Source: Pseudotamlana agarivorans
GTDB lineage: Bacteria > Bacteroidota > Bacteroidia > Flavobacteriales > Flavobacteriaceae
Reading direction: 5' to 3'
Length of the DNA: 64,000 nucleotides
Assembly (NCBI RefSeq): GCF_001642835.1
Contig: NZ_LXEI01000009.1
Location: forward strand, 124,001 to 188,000
Part shown: one piece after another, positions 28,426-37,202 of the stretch
How positions within the stretch are numbered: the first letter of the stretch is position 1
How the letters are laid out: every line of letters begins with the position of its first letter
Translations under genes and position numbers: made by a program
The notes under the pieces: model-generated
Told to the model about the DNA's origin: nothing
Seen by the model: only the letters and a program-made list of their open reading frames with translations
The model's database searches: none

Positions 28426-29481
28426 CTAACTATCTTTTCTTAAAATATTGTCGATAGCTGTGATCCAATCTTCGATATTAGTCTTATCCGTATGAAGCGC
28501 TACACTCCCATTTCCATAAGGTTTATAAATGTCTACTTTAGTTACCGAAAAGAAACCGATTGTAGGTGTTAAAGAAGCGCTAGCTAAGTGCATGACACCA
28601 TTATCTGCGGCGATAAAAATACTCGTATTTCGAAAAATACTCGCCATTTCACGAATGTCATCACTATAAAAATTGGGAGCTTTAAAATTAATCCGTGAAA
28701 TATTTTCTATAGGGAGCATTTCAATGATATTAAACTCTGGGTATTCCTTTTGTAATCTTGCGTAAAAGGTTTCCCACCAAGTTTCAGAATAGCATTTGTT
28801 CCCAGTGGCGTTCGTATAAATACAAATGGTTTTCTTTTCATTTTTAGTGATACCATACAAAACTTTTTTTCCGTTAGAAATTTCAGCGTCATTCAGTTTA
28901 ATATCTAATAAAGGCATTTTTTGATGCTCACATTCAATACCTAATACCTCTAAATAATGCCTCAGATTATAAACCGGATATTTTGAAATGTGCTTATAAT
29001 CTTCATACTTACTAATGATACTTTCATCTACATCACCAAAAATTTTAAATTTTGCATTGGCTAATTCAGTCAGTAACCTTCCAGAAGATGAATTTTTATC
29101 GGCATTTATTACTAAATCATAGGTTCTACTTTTAATAGAAATCCAACATTTAATATATTTAAAAAGATTGCTCCACGGTTTTTTGGGAAGTTTAATAATT
29201 TCTGAAACTTCTTTATAATTTTCAAATACAGGATGTGCCACACCGCCTTTAACAAACAAATCTACTTGACACCCAGGAAACGTACGAATAACTTCTTGAA
29301 CCAATGGTGTTAAAAGTAATTGATTACCTAATCTATGGTTAGGACGTATAATTAAAACTTTCTTGATGTCTTTAATATGAAGATCTCCTTTTCGAGGCTC
29401 TACATATGAAGCGCCTACACGTTTTGTGAGCGCATGCATTATCTTTCTTCTGTAATTGTTTATTTTTATTTTAAAAGACAT
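28426..29481 (-). CDS. Glycosyltransferase family 9 (heptosyltransferase-like)
   Basis: A 351-residue GT-B fold protein. The N-terminal VLIIRPNHRLGNQLLLTPLV is the classic family 9 acceptor-side motif. The C-terminal half has FIAADNGVMHLASASLTPTI, the ADP-sugar binding loop. Members transfer heptose or similar sugars to lipopolysaccharide core or other envelope glycans. An ATG 14 codons downstream (MHALTKR) could also be used. It is apparently monocistronic, upstream of the ATP-grasp unit with a 380-nt gap. Confidence 0.9.
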   Translation of the reverse strand: MSFKIKINNYRRKIMHALTKRVGASYVEPRKGDLHIKDIKKVLIIRPNHRLGNQLLLTPLVQEVIRTFPGCQVDLFVKGGVAHPVFENYKEVSEIIKLPKKPWSNLFKYIKCWISIKSRTYDLVINADKNSSSGRLLTELANAKFKIFGDVDESIISKYEDYKHISKYPVYNLRHYLEVLGIECEHQKMPLLDIKLNDAEISNGKKVLYGITKNEKKTICIYTNATGNKCYSETWWETFYARLQKEYPEFNIIEMLPIENISRINFKAPNFYSDDIREMASIFRNTSIFIAADNGVMHLASASLTPTIGFFSVTKVDIYKPYGNGSVALHTDKTNIEDWITAIDNILRKDS

Positions 29482-29516
29482 GACTTTTAATCTTAATTTT
29501 TAACTACTAAATGAAA

Positions 29517-29524
29517 CAAAAATA
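29517..29524 (-). promoter_or_regulatory. -7 promoter box for the glycosyltransferase gene
   Basis: TATTTTTG on the minus strand fits TAnnTTTG and lies 35 nt before the ATG. A possible TTTG at 29549-29552 is 24 nt away, slightly long, and lies within the end of the upstream transporter gene. Confidence 0.45.
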
Positions 29525-29530
29525 AGTAAA

Positions 29531-30370
29531 CTACTTTTTACCTTTATACAAAGCGTTTAAAGCTAACGCAGCAATAATCATTGTAATACCTAAAAGACTC
29601 CATAAGGTATAAACCTCTCCGAAAATAAAAGCACCAAACATCACTGTAAAAATGACTTCTAAATATTTTAATGGCGCAACCTGATTTGTAGCAGCTATTT
29701 GAAATGCTTTAGTCATATATACTTGGCCGAAATAACCAAAAACACCTAAGGCAAATAGCATAAGCCATTCAACACCTACGGGATTTGTCCAATTAAACAA
29801 GGCCATGGTTCCACCAATTATAGTTGAAATAACCATAAAATAGTTTACCACCACCACCGGGTGGTCTGCTTTTCCAATTTTACTTATAACCACATAAACT
29901 AAACCACTAAAAAGAGCAGAAACAAAAATGAGTAACAAACCATAAGGATCTAATGAAGAATCAAATCCTTTTAATATCACCACACCAACAAACGCCACAA
30001 GGAAAAAGAACCATTGAATAGGCTTAACCTTTTCTTTAAGTAATAAAACAGCAAAAACTGCAGCAAAAATAGGCGCCATATAACGCAATGAAACGGCTGT
30101 ACCTATTGGCAGGTATTTTGTTGACATAAAAAATAAAGCCATGGATGTTACCCCAACAAGTCCTCTTAAAACTAACAGTTTTCTTTTATTTCCGAGGATT
30201 GAAATTTTATTTTTCAATAGGAATCCAAAAGTAAAAAACAAGGAACTCAATGATCTAAAAAACACAATTTGAAACGCATCATAATGTGTCAAATATTTAA
30301 CTATGGCATTCATACATGTAAAAGCTAAGGTGCTTATTATCATGAATTTTATAGCGTTTCTAACGTCCAT
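29531..30370 (-). CDS. DMT superfamily transporter (EamA family)
   Basis: A 279-residue inner-membrane protein with about ten hydrophobic helices arranged as two EamA repeats (for example FKIGKAD-containing loop at the centre, then the second five helices). Members export metabolites or act as permeases of unknown substrate. Its start overlaps the end of a second EamA gene by 11 nt, so the two are translationally coupled and may act as a pair, although each is long enough to work alone. Confidence 0.9.
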   Translation of the reverse strand: MDVRNAIKFMIISTLAFTCMNAIVKYLTHYDAFQIVFFRSLSSLFFTFGFLLKNKISILGNKRKLLVLRGLVGVTSMALFFMSTKYLPIGTAVSLRYMAPIFAAVFAVLLLKEKVKPIQWFFFLVAFVGVVILKGFDSSLDPYGLLLIFVSALFSGLVYVVISKIGKADHPVVVVNYFMVISTIIGGTMALFNWTNPVGVEWLMLFALGVFGYFGQVYMTKAFQIAATNQVAPLKYLEVIFTVMFGAFIFGEVYTLWSLLGITMIIAALALNALYKGKK

Positions 30371-31274
30371 GTGCTCTTAATTTAAATTTTCGATTAGAAT
30401 TTATGAAATATACCCCCGTAAGTAATACGATAGCTGCACATATAGATTGCAGTGAAATTTGTTCATTTAAAACCCACCATCCTAGAATCAAAGCAATGAT
30501 AGGATTAACGTAAGTTGAAGTTGCTACTTTTTCAGGGGAGACTGTTTTTAAAAGATAGTTGAATGCTGTAAAAGCAATAAGGCTTCCAAATAAAATTAGG
30601 CCTAACATCGACCATTGTACTTCATTTTGCCAAGTATTTGGCCAAGACCAAGATTCGTTTAAAATAAGACTAATTAGTCCTAGGAACGTACCACCACATA
30701 ACATTTGGTATCCTGTATTTACAAAATGATTACTTGGTAAATCGGCCTTTCCAACAAAAATACTGGCATAAGCCCAACTAACCATACAGGCAAAAATGGT
30801 TATCATGCCTAAAATTTGTCCGTCTTGATTCAAAATTTCTTTTTGTCCTACTAATAAAAAGATACCTATAAAACCTAATAAGACTCCAAAGAAAGACATG
30901 AGAGATATACGCTTACCTTGAAGCATACGCAAGAGTAAGAGCACGACTAAGGGCTGGGCAGATATTTCTAAAGCAGCAAAACCACTATCGACATATTTTA
31001 AGGCCCAAACAACAACACCATTACCGAAAGTTAAAAACAAAAAACCAGCTATAGCTGTGTTTTTAAGCTGTTTGGGAGTAATTTTCAGACTTATTTTAGA
31101 AACTTTAGCTATAAGAAAAATTAAGCCACTCGCTGTTAAAAAACGTAAGGAGGCTAAAAAAAAAGGTGGTAAATTGCTTACAGCTATTTTATTAAGTAAA
31201 TAAGTGGAACCCCAAATCACATAGATGGCAAAAAAGGATAAAATGATAAGAATCGTTTTACGCGATATACTCAT
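30360..31274 (-). CDS. DMT superfamily transporter (EamA family)
   Basis: A 304-residue membrane protein with ten predicted helices. The opening FFAIYVIWGSTYLLNKIAV carries the YVIWGSTY motif typical of EamA drug/metabolite transporters. The second repeat contains SPEKVATSTYVNPIIALILG. Related proteins export amino acids or metabolites, but the substrate cannot be told here. It precedes another EamA gene with an 11-nt overlap and follows the cold-shock gene by 45 nt. Confidence 0.92.
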   Translation of the reverse strand: MSISRKTILIILSFFAIYVIWGSTYLLNKIAVSNLPPFFLASLRFLTASGLIFLIAKVSKISLKITPKQLKNTAIAGFLFLTFGNGVVVWALKYVDSGFAALEISAQPLVVLLLLRMLQGKRISLMSFFGVLLGFIGIFLLVGQKEILNQDGQILGMITIFACMVSWAYASIFVGKADLPSNHFVNTGYQMLCGGTFLGLISLILNESWSWPNTWQNEVQWSMLGLILFGSLIAFTAFNYLLKTVSPEKVATSTYVNPIIALILGWWVLNEQISLQSICAAIVLLTGVYFINSNRKFKLRAHGR

Positions 31275-31319
31275 ATATCTGCTTAGGGGTTTGTAGCTTA
31301 CACTACAGGATAAAAATTT

Positions 31320-31772
31320 TTAAATCTTTTTTACTTGAACGGCGTTCATACCTTTTTGACCACGTTCTAGTTCGTAAGTCACTTTATCATTTTCTTCAAT
31401 AGGTTCTAAAGTTCCGCTTATATGAACAAAATATTTTTCCTGGTTTACACTATCAATAATAAAACCGAATCCTTTAGAATGATCAAAGAAAGACACTTTA
31501 CCTTCTTTAGCTACTGGCTCCTCTTCTATGCGATCTTCTTTTTTAGGAATTCCTAATTCAATTGATTCTGCTTCAATCTTTTCACGCATCGCAGGATCTG
31601 GAGGTGTGTCAGTTAAGTTCCCGTTAAAATCAACGTAAGCAAACTGAATCCCTTGTGGGTTTTCTTTAGCTTCCGCTCTTCGAGCTTCTTTCTTTTTTTG
31701 CTTTTCCTCACGCTTTTTTAAACGTTTCTTCTCTTTTTCAATTTTGTTAAAGGTAACTTGCGATTTTGCCAT
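31320..31772 (-). CDS. Cold-shock domain protein with basic N-terminal extension
   Basis: A 150-residue protein. Residues 1-40 are extremely Lys/Glu/Arg-rich (EKKRLKKREEKQKKKEARR) and probably helical. Residues 88-150 form a cold-shock domain with both RNP motifs, KGFGFI and YFVHI. It should bind single-stranded RNA or DNA in the cytoplasm and may act as an RNA chaperone. A consensus promoter lies upstream. The extended architecture is common in Bacteroidota and unlike the 70-residue CspA. Confidence 0.9.
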   Translation of the reverse strand: MAKSQVTFNKIEKEKKRLKKREEKQKKKEARRAEAKENPQGIQFAYVDFNGNLTDTPPDPAMREKIEAESIELGIPKKEDRIEEEPVAKEGKVSFFDHSKGFGFIIDSVNQEKYFVHISGTLEPIEENDKVTYELERGQKGMNAVQVKKI

Positions 31773-31814
31773 AGTTTATCTATTCGGACAGAATTTAATG
31801 AATTAATAATACTG

Positions 31815-31846
31815 CAAAGATAAACCTTATTTTAAGTAAGCTACAA
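31815..31846 (-). promoter_or_regulatory. promoter of the cold-shock gene
   Basis: On the minus strand TTG (31844-31846), a 21-nt spacer and TATCTTTG (31815-31822) match the Bacteroidota promoter pattern. The leader to the ATG at 31772 is about 38 nt, a short 5' region with no evident cold-box structure. Confidence 0.6.
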
Positions 31847-31873
31847 TTATTAATGTTATTATTATGGAATGAC

Positions 31874-33427
31874 TTAATCTTCTGGTGGAAAACCGTGAAT
31901 TTCTTCAAAAACTTCATCAAAATTAGAGCGTAAATAAGAATTTAGCTTTTTTCGATAATCCCCTTTTAACCAATCTACAAAGTTATAGGTGCTTTTACTT
32001 ATACATTTTGTGTAACGCTGAATTCTAAAATCGATATCATCACCCAACATTTTAGCTAAACCAATGGCATCGTAAACATCTTCACTGTTCTCAATACAAA
32101 TTTTAGCATGCTGTTCAATAGATCGTTCTAAAACCACTTTTGATGACTCTCCATTTCTAATAGAATCCACATACGTTTTTTGTATATCGAAGTAAACGTC
32201 TTTAGATTTACCAAACTCTGCACGAAGTTCTTCTGGCATTTCATATCTAAAATTACTCTCAAGATCTTCATCACTTAAAATAGAATCTAAGTAATAGGTT
32301 GGCGATTTAAAGATACGTTGCCAGTCTAAATCTTCTCCCCAAGGTCCAAATCTGTGGAAGTTATTCCCTAAATCGATTACAGAAAACGTTCTCTTATTTT
32401 TCAAAATACGTGATCCACGACCAATCATCTGGTAGTAAAGGGTTAAGGATTTAGTCGCTCTGTTTAAGATGATACTATCAACCGTAGGCTCATCAAAACC
32501 AGTAGTTAATATACTAACCGAAGTTAAAATGGCGTCTGGCGTATTTTTAAACCATTTTAATATCATGGCACGCTCCTTTTTACTATTGGTATTGTCTAAA
32601 TGTGCAATAGGATATCCCGCTCTTCTAAAGGTGTCATAAACGTGTAAAGACGTGTTAATACCATTATTAAAAATTAAGGTTTTCTTACCCTTAGAACGTT
32701 CTTCGTAAGCTTGTAACAACTTGGATAGCATATCATTATCTGTATACAAGTCTTCCGATGATTTAACTGTGTAATCACCATTCGCTCCAACCACTAACGA
32801 GGTTAAACCTACATTATAGGTAAACATTTCAGCACGTGCTAAAAAGCCGTTTTCAATTAAAGATTCTATACTTTCACCTACAATAAGTTCATCATAATTA
32901 TCGGTCATTGGCAATTCAATGCTAGAACTTAAAGGTGTTGCGGTAACCCCTAAAATAAACGATTGACTGAAAAATTTAAATAATTTTGTAAACGAATTGT
33001 AGTGTGCCTCATCAATAATCACCAATCCGATATCCGAAATATCAAGTTTATCGTCATTTAAACGGTTGTTTAAAGTCTCAACCATAGCAACAAAGCAACT
33101 GTAATCGGCTTGATCACTTAAATCAGCCTTACTATCTACCACTTTATTATGCACACCAAACTCAGTTAACACTTTAGAAGTTTGACGACACAACTCAATA
33201 CGATGCGTCATAACTAATACCTTTTTCTTATGGTGCTTTAAATATTGTCTAACAATTTCAGAAAAAATCACTGTTTTCCCTCCACCAGTAGGTAGCTGAT
33301 ACAGTAAATGGTAATCATCTGGAGACTCTTCGAAGGCTTTAAATATTTTATCTATAGCGCCTTTTTGATAGCTATATAGATCTTTTCCTTCTTTTCTTTC
33401 TTCTAATTCCGCTTTTGTTGCCGACAT
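31874..33427 (-). CDS. DEAD/DEAH-box (SSL2-like) superfamily 2 helicase
   Basis: A 517-residue helicase. After an N-terminal SYQKGAIDKIF (Q-like motif) come Walker A LPTGGGKT (45-52), motif II DEAH (139-142), motif III TAT, and motif VI GRGSR within YYQMIGRGSRI. A 130-residue C-terminal part is unique to this subgroup. The family handles DNA or RNA duplexes, with repair or stress roles inferred. The start at 33427 was chosen because a -7 box lies just upstream. An in-frame ATG at 33481 lies beyond that box. Confidence 0.9.
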   Translation of the reverse strand: MSATKAELEERKEGKDLYSYQKGAIDKIFKAFEESPDDYHLLYQLPTGGGKTVIFSEIVRQYLKHHKKKVLVMTHRIELCRQTSKVLTEFGVHNKVVDSKADLSDQADYSCFVAMVETLNNRLNDDKLDISDIGLVIIDEAHYNSFTKLFKFFSQSFILGVTATPLSSSIELPMTDNYDELIVGESIESLIENGFLARAEMFTYNVGLTSLVVGANGDYTVKSSEDLYTDNDMLSKLLQAYEERSKGKKTLIFNNGINTSLHVYDTFRRAGYPIAHLDNTNSKKERAMILKWFKNTPDAILTSVSILTTGFDEPTVDSIILNRATKSLTLYYQMIGRGSRILKNKRTFSVIDLGNNFHRFGPWGEDLDWQRIFKSPTYYLDSILSDEDLESNFRYEMPEELRAEFGKSKDVYFDIQKTYVDSIRNGESSKVVLERSIEQHAKICIENSEDVYDAIGLAKMLGDDIDFRIQRYTKCISKSTYNFVDWLKGDYRKKLNSYLRSNFDEVFEEIHGFPPED

Positions 33428-33447
33428 GCTAAAAATTTTATGACGTG

Positions 33448-33455
33448 CAAAAATA
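33448..33455 (-). promoter_or_regulatory. -7 promoter box for the superfamily 2 helicase
   Basis: TATTTTTG on the minus strand fits TAnnTTTG, 20 nt ahead of the ATG at 33427. It argues against the longer start at 33481. Confidence 0.45.
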
Positions 33456-33712
33456 ACATCTTTAAAGGGTTTATCATACATGAATTGCCTTAAAATTATG
33501 TTGTGTTTTTTCAGAATTCACTAAGCAAAAGAGTATTAAGGAATTAATTGCATCTTATAAACTGAAAATAATGAGATAAAAAGTGATATCTTTAGTTTAA
33601 AATCTTGAAATTATTCTTTTTTAATAGAAAAAATGTAACAAAAAACACCTTATCCCTTCTAATCATCATAATTAATTAACTCCATATAGATTTTTTAACT
33701 TTACACATTCAA

Positions 33713-35998
33713 ATGAAAAAAACAATTTTAAAACTCAGTAGTTCCTTATTCTTATTTTTAAGTATGATTACACAAACAAACGCACAAGACATCACTGGAG
33801 CGTGGGCTGGAAACATAAAACTCCAAAAAACCGAAGTTCCAATCCTATTCAATATTAAAAATGAAGGCGACGGATTAACATGTACTATGGACAGCCCTAC
33901 TCAAGGCGTTGCCGATTTTCCTATGGATAAAATTGATTTCACTGATAATGTTTTAACCATTGAATTAAAACAAGTGGGATTAAAATATGTAGGGAACTAC
34001 AAAAAGAACACTTTTGAAGGAACATTAACTCAAACAGGCACCGAAGATCACCCTTTAACACTAACTAAAACTGTTAAAACCTTACCTGGTAACACGGATT
34101 TACCATCCTCTGAAGCCGAATTAAGCAAGCTCATGCAGAAAGGCAAGGGCGATTTTAAATATTCAGTTGAAGATTATTTTGCAAAACCTAAAGCCAGTGC
34201 CTTTTCCTTTTCTCCGAATGGCGCTTACCTAGCGTATAAAGAAAAAGATGAAAATGCTAAAAACCACGTTTATGTTAAAAGTCTTGAAACCGATAAGGTA
34301 ACCCAGGTTATCAAAGAAGAAGATGAATTAATTCGTGCTTTTGGCTGGGCCAATAACAACCGACTGGTTTATATCATGGATAAAGGTGGTAATGAAAACT
34401 ACCATTTATTTGCTGTAAACCTAGATGGAAGCAATCAAGCCGAACTAACCCCTTTTGATGGTGTAAAAGTGAATATTCTCAATAGTTTGAAAGAGGATAA
34501 AGAACATATGATTATTTCTATGAATCAAAATAATCCTCAAATTTTTGAACCTTATAAAATAAATATTACAACTGGAGAATTAGTTCAGCTTTACAAAAAT
34601 GATGATGCGGCTAACCCTATTGACGGATATGAATTTGATAAAGATGGCAAACTTCGTGGGTTCTCAAGGCTACGTGATGGTGTTAATATGGATTTTTATT
34701 ACACCATCGATGGTAAGAACTATGAAATCAAAAAGAAATTAAACTGGAAACAAACTTTTAGCATCATTTCTTTTAACTATGCATCCGATAACCCGCATGA
34801 TGCCTACGTAGTTTCAAACTTAGATACCGATAAAACCGAAATCTACTTATATGATTTAAAAGAAGATAAGGTTGTAAAAAAATTGTATTCTAATAAAGAA
34901 TTTGATGTGTCTAGCTTAAGATTATCAAGAAAAAGAAACTACGAATTAGATTATTTCGCTTATGAAGGAGAAAAACAAGAAATCGTTCCGGTAAGTGATT
35001 ATTATAAAAAACTACACAAAAAAATTACTGCGAAGTTTCCTAATTACAACTACTCTATTGCTGGTGTTACAGATGAAGAAGACAAGTATTTAATTTTCCT
35101 GCAGAGTGATAAATTATATGGGATGTATTATGCTTACGATCCTATTAAAGATGAATTCAAGTTACTTTATAATTTAATGCCAAATCTTAAAGAAGAAGAT
35201 ATGGCTGAAATGCGCCCAATTTCTTTTAAAAGTAGAGATGGTAAGCACATACATGGGTATATCACCTTACCCAAAGCTGCTATCGATGGTAAAAAAGTTC
35301 CAGTAATTGTAAATCCTCACGGCGGACCACAGGGTATTCGTGATTCATGGGGTTTTAACCCTGAAGCACAACTTTTTGCTAGTCGTGGTTACGCTACATT
35401 ACAAGTTAATTTCAGAATTTCCGGGGGTTACGGTAAATCCTTTTTAGAATCTGGCTTCAAACAAATAGGAAGAAAAGCTATGGACGATGTTGAAGATGGC
35501 TTGCATTATGTTGTGAAAAAAGGCTGGGTTGATAAAAACAATGTAGCCATTTATGGTGGTAGCCACGGTGGATATGCCGTTCTAAGAGGACTAACTAAAA
35601 CACCAGATTTATATGCTTGTGGCGTAGATTATGTTGGTGTTTCAAACTTATTTACCTTTATGAAAACCATTCCGCCATACTGGAAACCTTATATTAAAAT
35701 CATGAAAGAAGTTTGGTATGATGAAGATGTAGCTTCCGAAAAAGTGATTATGGAAGAAGTGTCTCCAGCATACCACATTGATAAAATTAAAAAGCCTCTA
35801 TTTGTGGTACAAGGTGCTAACGATCCACGAGTGAATATCGATGAATCTGATCAAATTGTAAAAGCTCTAAGAGAAAAAGGTGTTGATGTTCCTTATATGG
35901 TTAAATATGATGAAGGTCACGGATTTCATAAAGAAGAAAACCGATTAGACTTATATAAAGCTATGATGGGGTTTTATGCTGAACATTTAAACAATTAA
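33713..35998 (+). CDS. S9 family serine peptidase (prolyl oligopeptidase-like)
   Basis: A 761-residue secreted peptidase. A signal peptide (about 1-25, SSLFLFLSMITQTNAQ) and a short N-terminal domain of about 115 residues are followed by a beta-propeller region and a C-terminal alpha/beta-hydrolase. The catalytic triad is S617 in GGSHGGYA, D704 in ANDPRV and H736 in DEGHGF. Periplasmic S9 enzymes cleave short peptides, often after proline or small residues. It is monocistronic, ending at a strong hairpin terminator. Confidence 0.94.
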   Translation: MKKTILKLSSSLFLFLSMITQTNAQDITGAWAGNIKLQKTEVPILFNIKNEGDGLTCTMDSPTQGVADFPMDKIDFTDNVLTIELKQVGLKYVGNYKKNTFEGTLTQTGTEDHPLTLTKTVKTLPGNTDLPSSEAELSKLMQKGKGDFKYSVEDYFAKPKASAFSFSPNGAYLAYKEKDENAKNHVYVKSLETDKVTQVIKEEDELIRAFGWANNNRLVYIMDKGGNENYHLFAVNLDGSNQAELTPFDGVKVNILNSLKEDKEHMIISMNQNNPQIFEPYKINITTGELVQLYKNDDAANPIDGYEFDKDGKLRGFSRLRDGVNMDFYYTIDGKNYEIKKKLNWKQTFSIISFNYASDNPHDAYVVSNLDTDKTEIYLYDLKEDKVVKKLYSNKEFDVSSLRLSRKRNYELDYFAYEGEKQEIVPVSDYYKKLHKKITAKFPNYNYSIAGVTDEEDKYLIFLQSDKLYGMYYAYDPIKDEFKLLYNLMPNLKEEDMAEMRPISFKSRDGKHIHGYITLPKAAIDGKKVPVIVNPHGGPQGIRDSWGFNPEAQLFASRGYATLQVNFRISGGYGKSFLESGFKQIGRKAMDDVEDGLHYVVKKGWVDKNNVAIYGGSHGGYAVLRGLTKTPDLYACGVDYVGVSNLFTFMKTIPPYWKPYIKIMKEVWYDEDVASEKVIMEEVSPAYHIDKIKKPLFVVQGANDPRVNIDESDQIVKALREKGVDVPYMVKYDEGHGFHKEENRLDLYKAMMGFYAEHLNN

Positions 35999-36027
35999 AC
36001 AGAAGTATTACATTCCTTTAAAAGCAT

Positions 36028-36066
36028 AAAAAAAGCCAGAACATTCAAAATGTTCTGGCTTTTTTA
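36028..36066. terminator. bidirectional terminator between the S9 peptidase gene and leuB
   Basis: A 12-bp perfect stem, AGCCAGAACATT/AATGTTCTGGCT with loop CAA, is bracketed by A-run and T-run. It lies between converging transcripts, so it can end both the peptidase and the leu operon. Confidence 0.92.
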
Positions 36067-36081
36067 TATTAATTAATAAGC

Positions 36082-37140
36082 TTAGATATTAGCAGCTAAC
36101 CAATCTCCAACTTCTTTAGTTCCATAAGCTTTTCCGCCATCGGCTAAATCTTCAGTAACAATACCTTCAGCAAGTGCTTTGTTAACAGCATCTCTAATTG
36201 CTTTTCCTTCTTCAGGTAAGTTAAAAGCCGTTTCGAACATCATTGCAGCTGATAAAATAGTAGCCATTGGATTAGCAATATTTAATCCTGTAGCTTGAGG
36301 ATAAGATCCGTGAATTGGCTCGAACAATGCAATATCAGCACCCATAGACGCAGAGGGCATTAATCCCATAGATCCAGAAATCACAGAAGCTTCATCAGTT
36401 AAAATATCTCCGAAAAGGTTTTCAGTAATTAATACGTCGTAACTATTTGGCCATTGTACCAAACGCATAGCAACAGCATCAACAAACTCGTAGCTTACTT
36501 CTACTTCAGGATAATCTTTTTCCATAGCCTGAACGGTTTCTCTCCATAAACGAGACGTTTCTAAAACGTTAGCTTTATCAACACAACAAAGTTTTTTAGA
36601 ACGTGTCATAGCTAATTCAAAACCTTTTTTAGCTAAACGTTGTACTTCAGCTCTTGTATAAACACAATTATCATAAGCCGTTTCACCTTCATCTCTTCTA
36701 CCCTTTTCTCCAAAGTAAATACCACCAGTTAATTCTCTTAAGAAAACTAAATCGGTTCCTTCAATACGTTCTTGTTTTAAAGGTGATTTATCTAATAATG
36801 ATGGAAAAGTAAATGTAGGACGCACATTAGCAAACAACCCTAATTTTTTACGCATTTTAAGTAAGCCTTGCTCTGGTCTTACTGGTGCTGAAGGATCATT
36901 ATCATACTTTGGGTGGCCAATCGCTCCGAATAAAACAGCATCAGAAGATGCACAAATTTCATGAGTTTCATCTGGATAAGGCTCTCCAACTGCATCAATA
37001 GCAGCAGCACCTGTTAAAGCAGGTTTCCAAGTAATTTCATGTCCGAATTTTTTAGCAACAGCATCACTTACCTTTACGGCTTGATCTATAACTTCTGGTC
37101 CTATGCCGTCTCCAGCTAAAAGGGCTATATTAAATTTCAT
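36082..37140 (-). CDS. leuB: 3-isopropylmalate dehydrogenase
   Basis: A 352-residue enzyme oxidising 3-isopropylmalate to 4-methyl-2-oxopentanoate with NAD, the third step of leucine synthesis. Diagnostic features are [14 protein letters not shown] at the N-terminus, the substrate region [16 protein letters not shown], the metal site segment [19 protein letters not shown], and [14 protein letters not shown] near the NAD site. It is the last gene of the leuC-leuD-synthase-leuB operon. The same enzyme can act on methylmalate in the citramalate route to isoleucine. Confidence 0.96.
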   Translation of the reverse strand: MKFNIALLAGDGIGPEVIDQAVKVSDAVAKKFGHEITWKPALTGAAAIDAVGEPYPDETHEICASSDAVLFGAIGHPKYDNDPSAPVRPEQGLLKMRKKLGLFANVRPTFTFPSLLDKSPLKQERIEGTDLVFLRELTGGIYFGEKGRRDEGETAYDNCVYTRAEVQRLAKKGFELAMTRSKKLCCVDKANVLETSRLWRETVQAMEKDYPEVEVSYEFVDAVAMRLVQWPNSYDVLITENLFGDILTDEASVISGSMGLMPSASMGADIALFEPIHGSYPQATGLNIANPMATILSAAMMFETAFNLPEEGKAIRDAVNKALAEGIVTEDLADGGKAYGTKEVGDWLAANI

Positions 37141-37202
37141 TTTTTAATTATTTTAGTCTTTATATTTTTATATGGTAACAAAATTGAATTTCAATTATTA
37201 AA